Origin: Lentzea kentuckyensis
GTDB taxonomy: Bacteria; Actinomycetota; Actinomycetes; Mycobacteriales; Pseudonocardiaceae
DNA: 64,000 bases
Direction: 5' to 3'
Assembly: GCF_002150765.1 (NCBI RefSeq)
Contig: NZ_MUYM01000003.1
Coordinates: 62,001 to 126,000 of the forward strand
Positions 23,801-29,716 of this stretch are shown piece after piece (the stretch's first letter is position 1; every line of letters begins with the position of its first letter). The notes under the pieces were generated by a model. It saw only the letters and a list, made by a program, of their open reading frames with translations. It had not been told where the DNA came from and did no database searches. The position numbers were made by a program, and so were the translations under genes.

Positions 23801-26800
23801 GGGATCATGTATGCGGGCAGGACCGCGGCCAGGTGGGCGCGCACGTCGTCCACCTCGATCGCAGGACCGACCAGGTAGGCGACCAGTGCCTCACCGCGCA
23901 CCAGCACCACGGCCTCGCGGACGCCGGGGTGTTCGGTGAGGCGGGCCTGGATCTCGCCCAGTTCGATGCGGTAGCCGCGGATCTTGACCTGGTCGTCCTT
24001 GCGGCCCAGGAAGTCCAGTGGTCCGGCCGCGGTCCGGCGGGCCAGGTCGCCGGTGCGGTAGAGCCGGGAACCCGGCGCACCGAACGGATTCGGCACGAAC
24101 TTCTCAGCGGTCAGCGCCGGACGGTTCAGGTAGCCGCGGGCCAGGCCGTCGCCGCCGATGGCCAGTTCGCCGGGCACGTCCAGCCCGACGAGCTGCTGGA
24201 ACGGATCCAGCACGTGCATCGACGTGTTGGCGATCGGCGCGCCGAGCTGGGTGAGATCAGCGGGGAGAGCAGCGATCGGGTGCCCGGCGTTGGCCACCGT
24301 TGCCTCGGTGGGGCCGTACTCGTTGATCAACCGGTCCGGACCGAGCACCCGCAGCCAGTACGCGGCGGTCGCGGCGGGCAGGGCCTCGCCACCGACCAGG
24401 ATCCGGGCGGCCAGGGAGGCGTTGTCCGACTCGGAGAGCTGGTGCGCCAACAGGTCCAGGTGCCCAGGGGTGAGCTTGAGCAGGCTGAACGGCCCGGCCT
24501 CGGCCAGCGCCTGGCCCAGCTCGGCCGGCTCAGCGGTGATCAGGTGCACCGGCTGACCGGTGACCAGCGGCACGTAGATGTTGGTGGCGGGCAGGTCGAA
24601 CGCGATCGCGGAGAACAGCGGGGAGCCGCTCTCTCCGTGGCGGCCGTACTGCTCCACGGTCCAGTGCAGGTAGTTCGCCAGGCCGAGGTGGGTGACCATG
24701 ACGCCCTTGGGACGGCCGGTGGAACCCGAGGTGTAGATGACGTAGGCCAGCGTGTCCGGGTCGATGTCCTGCTGCGGCGCGGATTCCGGGTGACCTGAGT
24801 GGTCGGTCGAGTCGAGCAGCAGCACCCGGCCCTGGTAGCTGGCCGGTACGGCGGACGTGGTGGCGGACTCGGCGAGCACGATCGGCGCGGCTGTGTCGGC
24901 CAGTTGGAAGCCGATCCGCTCGGCCGGGGTGTCCGCCTCGATCGGCAGGTAGGCCGCACCGGACTTGAGGACGCCCAGCAGTGCGGGCAGCAGCAACGGA
25001 CCGCGGCTCAGGCACACGCCGATCACGGTGTCCGGGCCCGCGCCCAGGGACTGCAGCTGGTGCGCCAGCTGGTTGGCCTGGCGGTCCAGTTCGGCGAAGG
25101 TCAACGTGGACTCGCCCGCGTGCACCGCGATGGCGTCCGGGGTGACCGCGACCTGCACCTCGATCATGTCGAGCACGCTGGCGGCCGGCCAGACCTGTGA
25201 TCCGGCCTGACCGGCGGCAACGAGCGTCGCGTGCTCGCCCTCGGGCAGCACCGAGCCGGTGGCCTCGCCGCCGGTGATCATGGCGGTGAGCACGGCGCGG
25301 TACAGCGCGGACAACCGGTCCACGGCGGCGGGCGTGAGCGCGCCGGTGAGCACGATCCGTCCCGGACCGGCGATGGCCTTGAGGGTGAACTCGCTGGCGC
25401 CCGCGCCGACCGAACCGTCCAGGTCGACCGAGCCGTCGACCTGGTGGAAGTCCTGGTAGTCGAACAGCACGGAGAGCAGCCGCTCGGTTCCGGCCAGCCG
25501 CTGGATCGCGGGCAGCGGGTACCGGCGGTGCGCCCACACCTGCGCCTCGACGGCGTGCGTGCGCGCGATCAGCTCGGCGAAGTCCCGGGCGTCGGGCACG
25601 GCGGGGAACGGCACGGTGTTGAGGTGCATGCCGTGCACCCGCTCGCCACCGGTGCGGGAAAGCCGGCCGTGCACAACTAGTCCACTGTGGATGGTGGTAT
25701 CGGTGCTGAGCTGGCTGAGGACCTTGAGGTGGGCGGCCAGCAGCACGGTCTTGAGCGAGGTGCCGGTGGCCAGTGCGCGAAGGTCTTCGGTCAGGTCGGA
25801 GATGTCGACCGTGACGCGCACGTCCTCCGCTGCCGGCGCGGCCCAGCCGTCGGGCAGGGTGAACGGGGTGTGGTCGCTGACCACGCGCTGCCAGAACTCG
25901 CGATGCTCCGCACTGTCCACGGCAGACAGTTCGGCGGCGATGAAGTCGGCGTAACGGACCTCGGGCGCCGTGTGTTCGGGTGCGGGAAGGCCGTCGCGAT
26001 GCGTTCGGTACAGCTCAAGAAGCTCCACCAGCAGCGTGGACAGACTCCAGCCGTCGGTGATCGCGTGGCTCTGGGTGAGGGTGAGTCGCCAGGCGGTGGC
26101 CGACTCCACGTGCACCGCGAACCTCAGCAACGGCGCGGTTTCCAGGTCGAACAGGCGGGCCCGCTCGGCCTCCAGGAAGGCCGGGGTCAACGCCCCGCTG
26201 TGGATCGTGAGCTCGGCTTCGGCGGTGGCGTGCACCAGCTGGAGCGGGACCTGGTAGCCGGTGAGCGCGATCGACGTGCGCAGGGCCTCGTGCCGGGCGA
26301 TGACGTCGTCGACCGCGGCGCGCAGCGCGGTGGCGGAGAACGGCTGGTCGTCGGGAACGCGGAAGGAGTTGACGTCGTGGTAGACGTTGCCCTCGTCCGC
26401 CACCAGCATCTCGACCAGCATTCCGGCCTGGACCTGGGACAGCGGGTAAGCGTCGGCCAGACCCGCCGGCAGCGCCTCGCGGTCCGATGTGGACAGCAGG
26501 GCGAACGGCGCCACAGCAGGGGTTTCCACGCTGAGCGGGCTGGCGTGGTGGGCCAGGTCGGCCAGGGTGCGGTGGGTGAAGACGTCCCGGACCGCGAGGT
26601 CCAGCCCGGCGGTGCGCAGGGCGGCGGTGAACGCGACCGCGCGGATCGAGTCGCCGCCGAGGTCGAAGAAGCCGTCGGTGACGCCGATCTCGTCGGCGGG
26701 CCGGTCCAGGACCTCGGCCAGCGCGCGAACCACGACCTGCTCGGTCTCGGTGCGGGCGGAGACCTGGCCGGTGGCGGCGAAGGCGGTGCGGTCCGGTGCG

Positions 26801-29712
26801 GGCAGGGCGCGCTGGTCCAGCTTTCCGCTGGTGGTCAACGGAACGGCGGGCAACGCGACGATCGCCGCGGGCACCATGTAGTCCGGCAGGGCTTCGGCCA
26901 GGTGCGCGCGCAACGGCGCGGCGTCGAACGAGCCAGTGGGAACCACGTACGCCACCAGTTGCTCGGCGCGCACGACCACAACGGCCTCACGCACCTCCGG
27001 GCGTTCCGCCAGGCGGGCCTGGATCTCGCCCAGCTCGACCCGGTAGCCGCGGATCTTGACCTGGGTGTCCTTGCGGCCCAGGAAGTCCACGCAACCGTCG
27101 GCCCGGCGGCGGGCCAGGTCTCCGCTGCGGTACAGCCGGGAACCCGGTGCGCCGTGCGGGTCTGGCACGAACCGTTCGGCGGTGAGCGCGGGCTGACCGA
27201 GGTAACCACGGGCCAGGCAGCCGCCGATGGTGATCTCGCCGGTCACGCCGGTGGGCACCAGTTCGCCCTGCTCGTCCAGCAGATGCAGCGGGATGCCGGG
27301 GAACGGCAGGCCGATCGGGCTGCCCGCGCCGTCCAGGTCGGCCTCGGTGATCCGGTGGTACGTGGTGGTCACCGTGGTTTCGGTGATGCCGTAGGTGTTG
27401 TACAGCGCGGTGCGGTCAAGCGGCCGGCCACTCGTCCAGCGGCGCAGTTCGGACTGCTCCACGGCCTCGCCGCCCAGGGTGATCACCCGCAGGCTGAGCC
27501 GGTCGATCCGCGGATCTCCCTCCGCGGCCAGCCGGGCCAGACCGCGGAACGCCATCGGCGTCTGCTCCAGCAACGTGACCCGTTGCGCCACCAGCAGATC
27601 GAGCAGGTCCTCGGGGGAACGGGCGGCCTCGCCGGGGATGAGCACCAGCCGGGCGCCGTGGGTGAGCGCGCCCCAGATCTCCCAGACGGAGACGTCGAAC
27701 GAGTAGGCGTGGAACTGCGCCCAGGCGTCCTCGGCGGTGAACCGGAACGGCGCGTCGGCGGCGGAGAACAGTCCGGTCACCGCGGCGTGCGTGACCGCGA
27801 CGCCCTTGGGAAGGCCGGTGGAGCCGGAGGTGTGGATGACGTAGGCCAGGTTGTCCGGCCCGGCCAACGGCAGCGGGTTGGTGGTGGGCTGCCCGGTGAT
27901 CGTCGGAGCGACCACGGTGGTGCCGGGGTACTCGCCCTCGGTGGCGACGACCAGTTGCGTGCCGCTGTCGGCGAGCAGGTGCGCGACGCGGGCAGCGGGC
28001 AGACCAGGAGGCAACGGGAGGTAGGCGGCCCCGGACTTGAGCACGGCGAGCAGCGCGACCACGAGGTCCGTGCCCCGGTCCAGGCTGACGCCGACCAGGA
28101 CCTCCGGACCCGCACCCAGTCCGCGCAGGTGGTGGGCGAGCTGGTTGGCCCTGGTGTTCAGCTCGGCGTAGGTCAGCTCGGAGCCGTTGTCCCACAGGGC
28201 GATCGCGTCGGGAGTGGCGGCGGCGTGGGACTCGACGAGCTCGTGCACGCAGCCGCCGGCGAGGGTGGCCGGGGTGTTGAACCCGAGCAGTTCCGCACGT
28301 TCGGCCGGCGCCAGAACGTCCACAACGGACAGACGACGGTCCGGGTCGGCCGTGACCGCGTGCAGCAGACGCTGGAAATGGCCGGCGGTGCGCTCGACGG
28401 TCGCGCGGTCGAACAGCGCGGTGGCGTAGGTGAGCTGGCCGGTGAGGCCGCCGCCGGTGGTCTCCTGGAGTTCCAGGGACAGGTCGAACTTGGCGATCCG
28501 GTTGCCGGAGTAGGCGGTGACATCGAGGCCGGGCAGGTCGAACGCGGTGGACCGGTCCTCGTGCAGCACGAAGTCGACCTGGTACAGCGGGGTGCGGGAC
28601 AGGTCGCGCTCGGGCGCCAGTTCGTCCACCAGGCGCGCGAACGGCACCTCCTGGTGGTCGAAGGCGCTCAGCAGCGTGCCCCTGGTGTGCTCCAGCAGCC
28701 CGCGGAAGGTGAGGTCCCCGGTCCACGCGGCGCGGACGACCAGGGTGTTGATGCCGTACCCGACCAGCTCCTGCAACTCCGGGCGGCTGCGGCCGGACAC
28801 CGTGACGCCGACCGGGATGTCGGTGCTGCCGGTGAGCCGGGCGAGCAGGGCCTGGAAGGCGGCCAGCAGCACGGTGTAGGTGGTGGTGCCCGTGGCCGTG
28901 GCCAGCGCGCGGACCTGGTCGGCCAGTTCGGCGGAGAGCGTCAACGGAACGAGGTCGCCCCGCCAGTCCCGCACCGCGGGGCGAGGCCGGTCCAACGGGA
29001 GCGGCAGCGGTTCCAGGCCGGAGAGCTGGGACCGCCAGTAGTCGAGCTGGGTGCGCAGGGTGTCGCCGGTGAGGTGATCGGTCTCCCACGCGGCGAAGTC
29101 GGCGTACTGCACCGCGAGCGGTGTGGCGGACTCGCCCCGGTAACCGCGGCTCAGCTCGCCGGCGATCAACCGGATGGACCACGCGTCGCAGGCGATGTGG
29201 TGGAAGGCGATCACCAGCACGTGCTCGTCAGCGGCCCGGCGCAGCAGCCGGGCGCGGAACGGCCAGCGCGCGGCCAGGTCGAACGGCTGGGCCAGCTCGG
29301 CTTCGACAGCTCGGCGAACGTCCTCATCGGACTGTCCACTGAGGTCGATCAACGGCAGCTCGACCGGAGCGACCGGGTCGATCACCTGGTGCGGCGCGGT
29401 ACCGGCGAGTTCGTAGCGGGTGCGCAGAACCTCGTGCCGGTCCACCACCTGCTGCCAGGCCGCCTGCAACCTGAGCACGTCCAGCTCGCCGCGCAGGGCG
29501 AGCACCAGCGGCACCACGTACTCGGCGCTGTCGGGTTCCAGGCTCTGCAGGAACCACATCTGCTGCTGGCCGGACGACAGGGCCAGCTGGCGGGAGCGGT
29601 CGGCCTGGCCGATCCGGGTGCGACGGCCGGTCGCGCGTCCGGCGAGGCGGCGGCGCAGCAGGTCCGCGCGCAGGTCGGCCGCGCCGGTTCCCAGCTGATC
29701 GTCCACGCTCAT
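5896..29712 (-). CDS. NRPS B: seven C-A-PCP modules, dead E domain and C-terminal beta-lactamase/PBP-like domain
   Basis: A 7938-aa synthetase. The ATG at 29712 follows the stop of NRPS A by 4 nt. The N-terminal leader LRADLLRRRLAGR matches that of NRPS C. C1 is HHIACDA. C2-C7 are a different lineage opening DAYPLSQVQ, with SHAITDG, SHAVTEG, SHAITDG, PHAITDG, SHVITDG and CHAITDG. TSGSTG of A1-A7 lies near residues 627, 1663, 2712, 3744, 4755, 5792 and 6787. Code residues: A1 DVWETGTVT (unknown), A2 DLTKLGEVA (Asn), A3 DLTKLAEIG (Asn-like), A4 DILQLGVIW (Gly), A5 DVWCIAMVH (Thr-like), A6 DLTKVGEIA (Asn-like), A7 DLPKIAEIG (Asn/Asp-like). All seven PCPs have GGDS. After PCP7 come a degenerate epimerization domain (HHxxxDG replaced by STLALDP, residues 7345-7351) and a serine beta-lactamase-fold domain with SLSK at 7674. 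No functional E, MT or TE domain is visible. Confidence 0.98.
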   Translation of the reverse strand: MSVDDQLGTGAADLRADLLRRRLAGRATGRRTRIGQADRSRQLALSSGQQQMWFLQSLEPDSAEYVVPLVLALRGELDVLRLQAAWQQVVDRHEVLRTRYELAGTAPHQVIDPVAPVELPLIDLSGQSDEDVRRAVEAELAQPFDLAARWPFRARLLRRAADEHVLVIAFHHIACDAWSIRLIAGELSRGYRGESATPLAVQYADFAAWETDHLTGDTLRTQLDYWRSQLSGLEPLPLPLDRPRPAVRDWRGDLVPLTLSAELADQVRALATATGTTTYTVLLAAFQALLARLTGSTDIPVGVTVSGRSRPELQELVGYGINTLVVRAAWTGDLTFRGLLEHTRGTLLSAFDHQEVPFARLVDELAPERDLSRTPLYQVDFVLHEDRSTAFDLPGLDVTAYSGNRIAKFDLSLELQETTGGGLTGQLTYATALFDRATVERTAGHFQRLLHAVTADPDRRLSVVDVLAPAERAELLGFNTPATLAGGCVHELVESHAAATPDAIALWDNGSELTYAELNTRANQLAHHLRGLGAGPEVLVGVSLDRGTDLVVALLAVLKSGAAYLPLPPGLPAARVAHLLADSGTQLVVATEGEYPGTTVVAPTITGQPTTNPLPLAGPDNLAYVIHTSGSTGLPKGVAVTHAAVTGLFSAADAPFRFTAEDAWAQFHAYSFDVSVWEIWGALTHGARLVLIPGEAARSPEDLLDLLVAQRVTLLEQTPMAFRGLARLAAEGDPRIDRLSLRVITLGGEAVEQSELRRWTSGRPLDRTALYNTYGITETTVTTTYHRITEADLDGAGSPIGLPFPGIPLHLLDEQGELVPTGVTGEITIGGCLARGYLGQPALTAERFVPDPHGAPGSRLYRSGDLARRRADGCVDFLGRKDTQVKIRGYRVELGEIQARLAERPEVREAVVVVRAEQLVAYVVPTGSFDAAPLRAHLAEALPDYMVPAAIVALPAVPLTTSGKLDQRALPAPDRTAFAATGQVSARTETEQVVVRALAEVLDRPADEIGVTDGFFDLGGDSIRAVAFTAALRTAGLDLAVRDVFTHRTLADLAHHASPLSVETPAVAPFALLSTSDREALPAGLADAYPLSQVQAGMLVEMLVADEGNVYHDVNSFRVPDDQPFSATALRAAVDDVIARHEALRTSIALTGYQVPLQLVHATAEAELTIHSGALTPAFLEAERARLFDLETAPLLRFAVHVESATAWRLTLTQSHAITDGWSLSTLLVELLELYRTHRDGLPAPEHTAPEVRYADFIAAELSAVDSAEHREFWQRVVSDHTPFTLPDGWAAPAAEDVRVTVDISDLTEDLRALATGTSLKTVLLAAHLKVLSQLSTDTTIHSGLVVHGRLSRTGGERVHGMHLNTVPFPAVPDARDFAELIARTHAVEAQVWAHRRYPLPAIQRLAGTERLLSVLFDYQDFHQVDGSVDLDGSVGAGASEFTLKAIAGPGRIVLTGALTPAAVDRLSALYRAVLTAMITGGEATGSVLPEGEHATLVAAGQAGSQVWPAASVLDMIEVQVAVTPDAIAVHAGESTLTFAELDRQANQLAHQLQSLGAGPDTVIGVCLSRGPLLLPALLGVLKSGAAYLPIEADTPAERIGFQLADTAAPIVLAESATTSAVPASYQGRVLLLDSTDHSGHPESAPQQDIDPDTLAYVIYTSGSTGRPKGVMVTHLGLANYLHWTVEQYGRHGESGSPLFSAIAFDLPATNIYVPLVTGQPVHLITAEPAELGQALAEAGPFSLLKLTPGHLDLLAHQLSESDNASLAARILVGGEALPAATAAYWLRVLGPDRLINEYGPTEATVANAGHPIAALPADLTQLGAPIANTSMHVLDPFQQLVGLDVPGELAIGGDGLARGYLNRPALTAEKFVPNPFGAPGSRLYRTGDLARRTAAGPLDFLGRKDDQVKIRGYRIELGEIQARLTEHPGVREAVVLVRGEALVAYLVGPAIEVDDVRAHLAAVLPAYMIPAALLVLDRIPLTANGKVDHRALPAPDRGALTSSAQVAPRTTEETRLAEVWAEVLGVPRVGVTDSFFDLGGDSMRALRLVAAMRAAGFGYRVKDLYQWRSIAELCAHPVTEDAPAEEFTPVEPFALINADDRAALPTGVVDAYPLSQVQTGMLVETLSSVDGVAYHNLNSFRIPDEQPFSMPALCQAVDLVTARHDVLRTSMHLDGFSRPLQLVHAQAQIPVLLHDLRALSQAEKQRAGREFATAERARGFELTSAPLVRIAVHLESDAAWRLTFTHSHAVTEGWSYHTLLVELLDAYRCFRDNDPLPEHTAPTARYADFIAAELSAVDSADEREFWQGLVTGHAPLTLPASWGAKGQAERHVVRVPFADLEPGLRRVATTAGTSFKSVLLAAHLKVMSALSNEEAFHSGLVCHGRLDVPGGDRVLGMHLNSLPLPHTRGADTWAELARQAFAAEQEIWAHRRYPLPEIQRVAGGDRLLTVLFSYLDFHQVDGEVVDLTADAGTDLGADLTAAVNEFALNVIAVGGNLELASYTSAISRRNASRLAGMYRFVLEAMAADPRGDATGAPLPQEERARLLIRWNATDREFTGTHTVLDLIEAQVAAEPDAVAVRFGAATLSYAELDRRANRIAHHLLSLGAGPDVLVGVCLDRGLDLVAALLGVWKAGAAYVPLDPSAPAERLALSLADGGAAVLLTESRHLSRSASFKGTRVLLDQTDLDHPDTTPSRATDPAHLAYVIYTSGSTGRPKGVMISHQGLANHLRWAAEDLVRSEGGAPLFSSIAFDLPATNLFVPLMTGRTTELLPEDLDLTELGARLLAGAPYSFIKLTPGHLDLLTHQLSDEQARALAGIVLVAGEALPPATANHWLALLGRDRLINEYGPTETSIGATIHPVGEPHDGVVPLGRPLPNTTAHVLDHTGEPVALGVPGELHLGGLGLARGYLGQPALTAEKFTPNPHGPAGTRLYRSGDATRRRPDGALEFLGRIDTQVKIRGYRIELGEIQARLTEHPAVGEAVVTTYESEHGRQLVAYLVAESAPSLEELREHLGATLPDYMVPSAFTTIERIPLTANGKLDQRALPAPDRTALTTAAHIAPRTATEREMARIWANVLGQDADQVSVAHNFFDMGGDSIRAVRLIGAFRSAGFDLGIQDVFRFRTLAELADLVAEQEEPAASATAVEPFALLSTVDRSALPDGVVDAYPLSQVQTGMVVEMLASAAYHNVGSFRIPDEQPFSLPALRQALDLVTARHDVLRTSLHLDGFSQPVQLVHAHAEIPVSVHDLRGLAESAQRAAGMAFLTEESATLFDLSAAPLLRIAVHLESDSAWRITFTQSHAITDGWSLNTLLMELLGAYRTFRDGQPVPAWQPASVRYADFVAAELDSLADKEDEAFWTSVVDSHEPVTLPAQWGAAGPRTPHRVQVPLRELAPDLRSLASLSGTALKSVLLAAHLKVLSLLTTEPSFHSGLVVHGRLEASGGEQVLGMHLNTVPLPYHRSARTWAELVSQVLEAETEVWTHRRYPLPAIQRLAGTDRLVSMLFEYLDFHQVDDSVDGEADPGLDTGAAAVNEFALNVIAGPDGFELSTFTDVISPERLAALGSLYTAVLTAMAADPHGPAEALPAGELDRQLTLAAGPEIAWPADLTLDLVEDQARLTPNAVAVVAGSDGLSYAELDRRANRIAHHLLSLGAGAETLVAVNLPRTLDLLPAMLAVWKAGAAYLPLDPGTPEARLRDIVEDAQASIVITESWLSGLGDHPDTAPARVQDPDALAYVLHTSGSTGRPKGVMISHGALRNLLGAFRDRLAPAGVWLAATSISFDISGLELFLPLLTGGRVVLAADGQAKDPAALLALITEHGVDHVQATPSGWRLLLAADADLPGVTALIGGEAVPVELAQRLRPLVRELVNVYGPTETTIWSTSYDIPADPAHMSLGAPLVNTQVHVLDPSGALLPAGLAGELCLGGAGLARGYLNRPALTAERFVPDPLGQPGSRLYRTGDLVRREVDGTLEFLGRMDNQVKIRGHRIEPAEIEARLLAHPSVAEAVVIARGTEQLVAYVTGSGETPAVLRAHLAETLPEYMIPAAFVRLDRLPLNTSGKLDRRALPDPERATGGLAPRNPVEARIAAIWAEVLDVASVGVEDSFFELGGDSMRAVRLSAALRAAGFPLGIREVFEHRTIAALATATGTATADPVEPFALLSPVDRADLPADVVDAYPLSQVQTGMLVEMLSAEQPLYHNVNSFRLTDDQPFDEAAFRAAVAVLSERHEILRSSLHLDGFSQPLQLVHAHAEIPVVVHDVRDHSPARLRELGEAYFAAERAGLFELSAAPLLRIAVHLESGNAWRLTLTQPHAITDGWSLNTLVMELVTAYRGGTLTPIPVRYADFVAAELSSVDSSEDQEFWQSVVDEHSPLRLPDAWAGGDGVIARAGYADLDEPLRALAGVAKTSVKSVLLAAHLKVFSLLTSESSFHSGLVLHGRLEASGGDRVLGMHLNTVPMPHRRTARSWLELVEQTFATELDLWAHRRYPLPAIQRAAGTPGLLQVMFDYQDFHQLDRDAVDAGATLSDGRTEFGLHVNVSGGVITLNAAPGVLDQEHADRLATLYRHVLEVMAADPLGDPTASVLPTSELELLAEPAPVEVPVPLRLHELFQQQVQSTPDATAVVFGEHRLSYAELDAEANRIAHHLRSLGAGPETLVGVCLDRGSELVPAILGVLKSGAAYVPLEPANPAERLAQILTGTGTPIVLTTTAHVSMLRTIHSGHLVELDAELAERSDDVEPLGSVDDLMYVIHTSGSTGRPKGVALTHANVTRLFTGTDSLFDFGPDEVWTMFHSYAFDVSVWEMWGALLRGGTLVVVPAELTRSPADFLDLLVRHQVTVLCQTPSAFRTLVSLAADEDPRVVELALRSVILAGERLDVAELAAWTDRFGLRPELVNMYGPTETVHATHHRLVAADLDRTTSPIGRALPDLTLRLLDPHGNPVPLGVPGEVYLGGASVARGYLGRPELTAERFLPSAGGARHYRTGDLAVRRPDGIVEFLGRIDTQVKIRGYRVEPAEVQAVLAEHPAVREAVVLAHPGADGVLTLVAYVVPAEDIDLAELRAHLATRLPEYLVPAAFVHLDRIPLTTNGKLDHRALPAPDRAAFAGGAGIAPRTPVEARMAAVWTEVLGLSEVGVEDSFFDLGGDSMRAVRLAGALRAAGFALSIRDIFAHRTIAALCALTPVASAEHAPIAPFALVADRSSLPDDVVDAYPLSQVQAGMLAEQLSSGGEHAYHMVGSFRIPDAKPFHAQAFRTALDEVTARHEILRTSIRLTGEPLQLVHASAQIPFTVHDLRALDAEAQQEAGRRFLMVERAALFDLATAPLLRIAVHLESDSAWRLTCTQSHVITDGWSLNTLLMEVLDRYRAHRDGTPAPVLPAPSVRYADFVAAELSSLDSREDREFWQRVVGTHLPFVPPNWGTPSVRERHHLVVPFPDLAPQLRALAAAAEAPIKSVLLAAHQTVLGALTPETSFHSGLVLHGRLEAAGGDRVLGMHLNTVPFPHTRATGSWAELVRQVAATETELWGHRRFPLPEIQREAGGERLIQVMFDYQDFHQVDDSVDTAAGVGAGADEFAFNVTATPGHLSIGTFTDVLSREASPRLIGLYRAVLTAMAADPHGDATVIPLAEGEKSAHLANGIGTDQPAAPATVLDLIEAAIASTPDAPAVFSGEVTLTFRELDEQANHLAHHLRSLGAGPDVPVGLLLDRGPALVPALLGILRSGAAYLPLDPSAPAERRAYQLADAAAPILVTDTEQPGFSGAVVNPASIPAHSATAPEVSLDPANLVYVIYTSGSTGRPKGVQVQHDGLVNYLRWAAGVYTTRATGGAPLFSSLAFDLPITNLLLPLITGQPVHLIDASPADLGQELVAAGPFSFIKLTPAHLDLLTHQLSDTEITELAGTYVVGGEALPPATAARWLGILGPDRLINEFGPTEATIANVIHPITDTHDGTVPIGRPIPNTSAQVTAVTGDLVPLGALGELQIGGVGVARGYLNQPALTAERLVPDPHRPGARRYRTGDLARREVDGVLDFLGRIDSQVKIRGYRVELGEVQTALAALTREAFVRAVDGALVAYVVTDEQKDLRAELAKSLPDYMIPAAIVPLTELPLTPNGKVDQRALPAPDVRIAGRITPRNPLEQRIAAIWAEVLGYAEVGVLDNFFALGGDSIRALRLSAALKDNGIDLGLREIYREPTVAGLAELAAGAEQAEVWTPTRPFALISAEDRAALPAGITDAYPISQVQTGMLVEVLAGGGRNSYHNVGSFRVPDQTPFDAPRFQAAVDSVLARHDILRTSFHLAGYSQPLQLVHATVNVPVTVHDLRGQETQGQAEEFLAAENARPFELTAAPLLRIAVHLESDDAWRLTFTHCHAITDGWTLHTLLGELLDAYHQRPAPAAPEVRYADFVAAELACLDRKEDQAFWQDITDAHAPFTLPAAWADPSGSHLDTYTARVSFADLGADLRDLARTARTSLKSVLLAAHLHVLSTITPELKFHSGLVLHGRLEAAGGDRVLGMHLNTLPLPHDRTARSWLDLVRQAHAAEAEIWGHRRYPMPAIQRAAEAERLITVLFDYLDFHLVGESTVDSGAGLGSGVNDFALNVLATGTGLALVTSTEVLSRAAADQLAALYRDTLAAMAADPHAPVRTWADTETADAVDVPTSTLELFEAQAAATPNAEAVRTHEGTLTYRELDERANQVGHHLQTQGVTEESIVGVALARGLDLLPALLGVWKAGAAYLPLDPSLPADRREHMIRDAGAEVVLTTADFADQDEHRPQRNTDPDQLAYVIYTSGSTGLPKGVMATHRGLANYLRWTVDAYAAHGEGGSAVFSPISFDLGIPNLFTPLISGQATHLLAPDLDTADLGAELAAGGRYAFVKLTPAHLDLLTHQLTPQQAHDLAGLVIAAGDEFPVSLVRRWRELAGDGTALATEYGPTEITIGNSGQLVTDLPATDLLPLGASIPNTAMHVFGPTGELVPAGVPGEVFISGTGLARGYLGQPALTAEKFLPNPCGAPGSRIYRTGDLGRRLLDGSLDFLGRADHQVKIRGHRVELGEIQSRLLAHPVISEAVVLARDTTLVAYLVGEAVPTEELRAHLAETLPEYMIPAAFVPIERIPLTRNGKLDRRALPAPDRAAYASVPGVQPRTPAEHRLAAIWSELLQVNEISASDNFFALGGDSIRAARLLATAQQAGLPMAMWMIYQATDLAELAALAAPRTTATEMPLTTDQLRQLAEGHQVRSTRLALSGQPDPELLAEALTAVVDHHEALRQRVTATQIMFAATGDVPFRALQVSPTEDRATVVTAAVEADRQAIDPATGPMLRATLVHFGTGHQDSGQVGAAQPELWLTTSTLALDPESLPVLITDLNTAYRQLSEARPVALPPIPVPLHQWSTRAAERAAAEDLADSAHHWLTRTPGIDLPESDQQATVTLSPEHTAALLATQRPEELLLITLGRTLTRWAGGDRIDVEVSTDPRAANPELSRTVGPLRASHPVSLWLPNRDLPSVLRSARRQLAALGNPEDYGLLRHHAPDPDLAADLADLPRPQVAFGADLSTPDTQPNPLVFHPTTADHTPEHPLDVWAALHEGRLYLRWTGAGQELAQAHLDLLAEALGEHTSSDDRTLTQLSTVVTEAMTQHAVPGAALALIRDGELAGVLAHGTLAADDQTPVTPDTLFAAGSLSKTATTVAVLRLAERGELDLDRELTQFPVTIRQLLAHTAGLAVPEDDEPLRLEHPPGEVFRVNSAHFVLLQQVLTEHTGLDFAELMRRELFEPLDMTTSTFVNPDPATVARAHDADGTPLSGGYEVNPAAAAGGLWTTAADLARLMIAIRHAYLGHPDAVLRQDLAREMLTAQSGRPYGWSAILDDSGADLEFGHGGQATGYQAMAGLRVHAGLGAVLLTNASSGRELVTRVIAAVWPSQARLTTLFQRAVDDATTTTREHGA
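5930..6885 (-). other. beta-lactamase/PBP-type domain fused to the end of NRPS B
   Basis: The last 320 or so residues of NRPS B have the layout of the class C beta-lactamase/DD-peptidase family. They show SxxK as S-L-S-K with the nucleophile at residue 7674, a PGExF stretch leading to the second motif, and an HGG third motif at residue 7870. The second motif, normally Y-S-N after PGExFx, reads V-N-S (residues 7737-7739), so the catalytic Tyr is missing. Stand-alone enzymes of this fold (SurE type) release and cyclise peptides in some actinobacterial NRPS pathways. A fused copy in the middle of an assembly line is unexpected. It could be a structural relic, a proofreading hydrolase or an atypical cyclase. 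Confidence 0.9.
6890..8060 (-). other. degenerate epimerization domain in NRPS B
   Basis: About residues 7219-7608 of NRPS B align in layout with epimerization domains: a D-P-E-L-L-A-E-A-L stretch, then H-H-E-A-L-R, then A-Y-R-Q-L, and R-T-V-G followed by P-V. The active-site HHxxxDG is replaced by S-T-L-A-L-D-P at 7345-7351, so both histidines are gone. Epimerase activity is therefore unlikely. The domain may serve as a scaffold or docking element between PCP7 and the beta-lactamase-like domain. Confidence 0.8.
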
Positions 29713-29716
29713 GTGC

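Noticed and set aside
1-29712. Repeated stretches in the NRPS genes read as repeats or mobile elements
   Set aside because: They are homologous C, A and PCP domain segments in register with modules. No transposase or terminal repeats are present.
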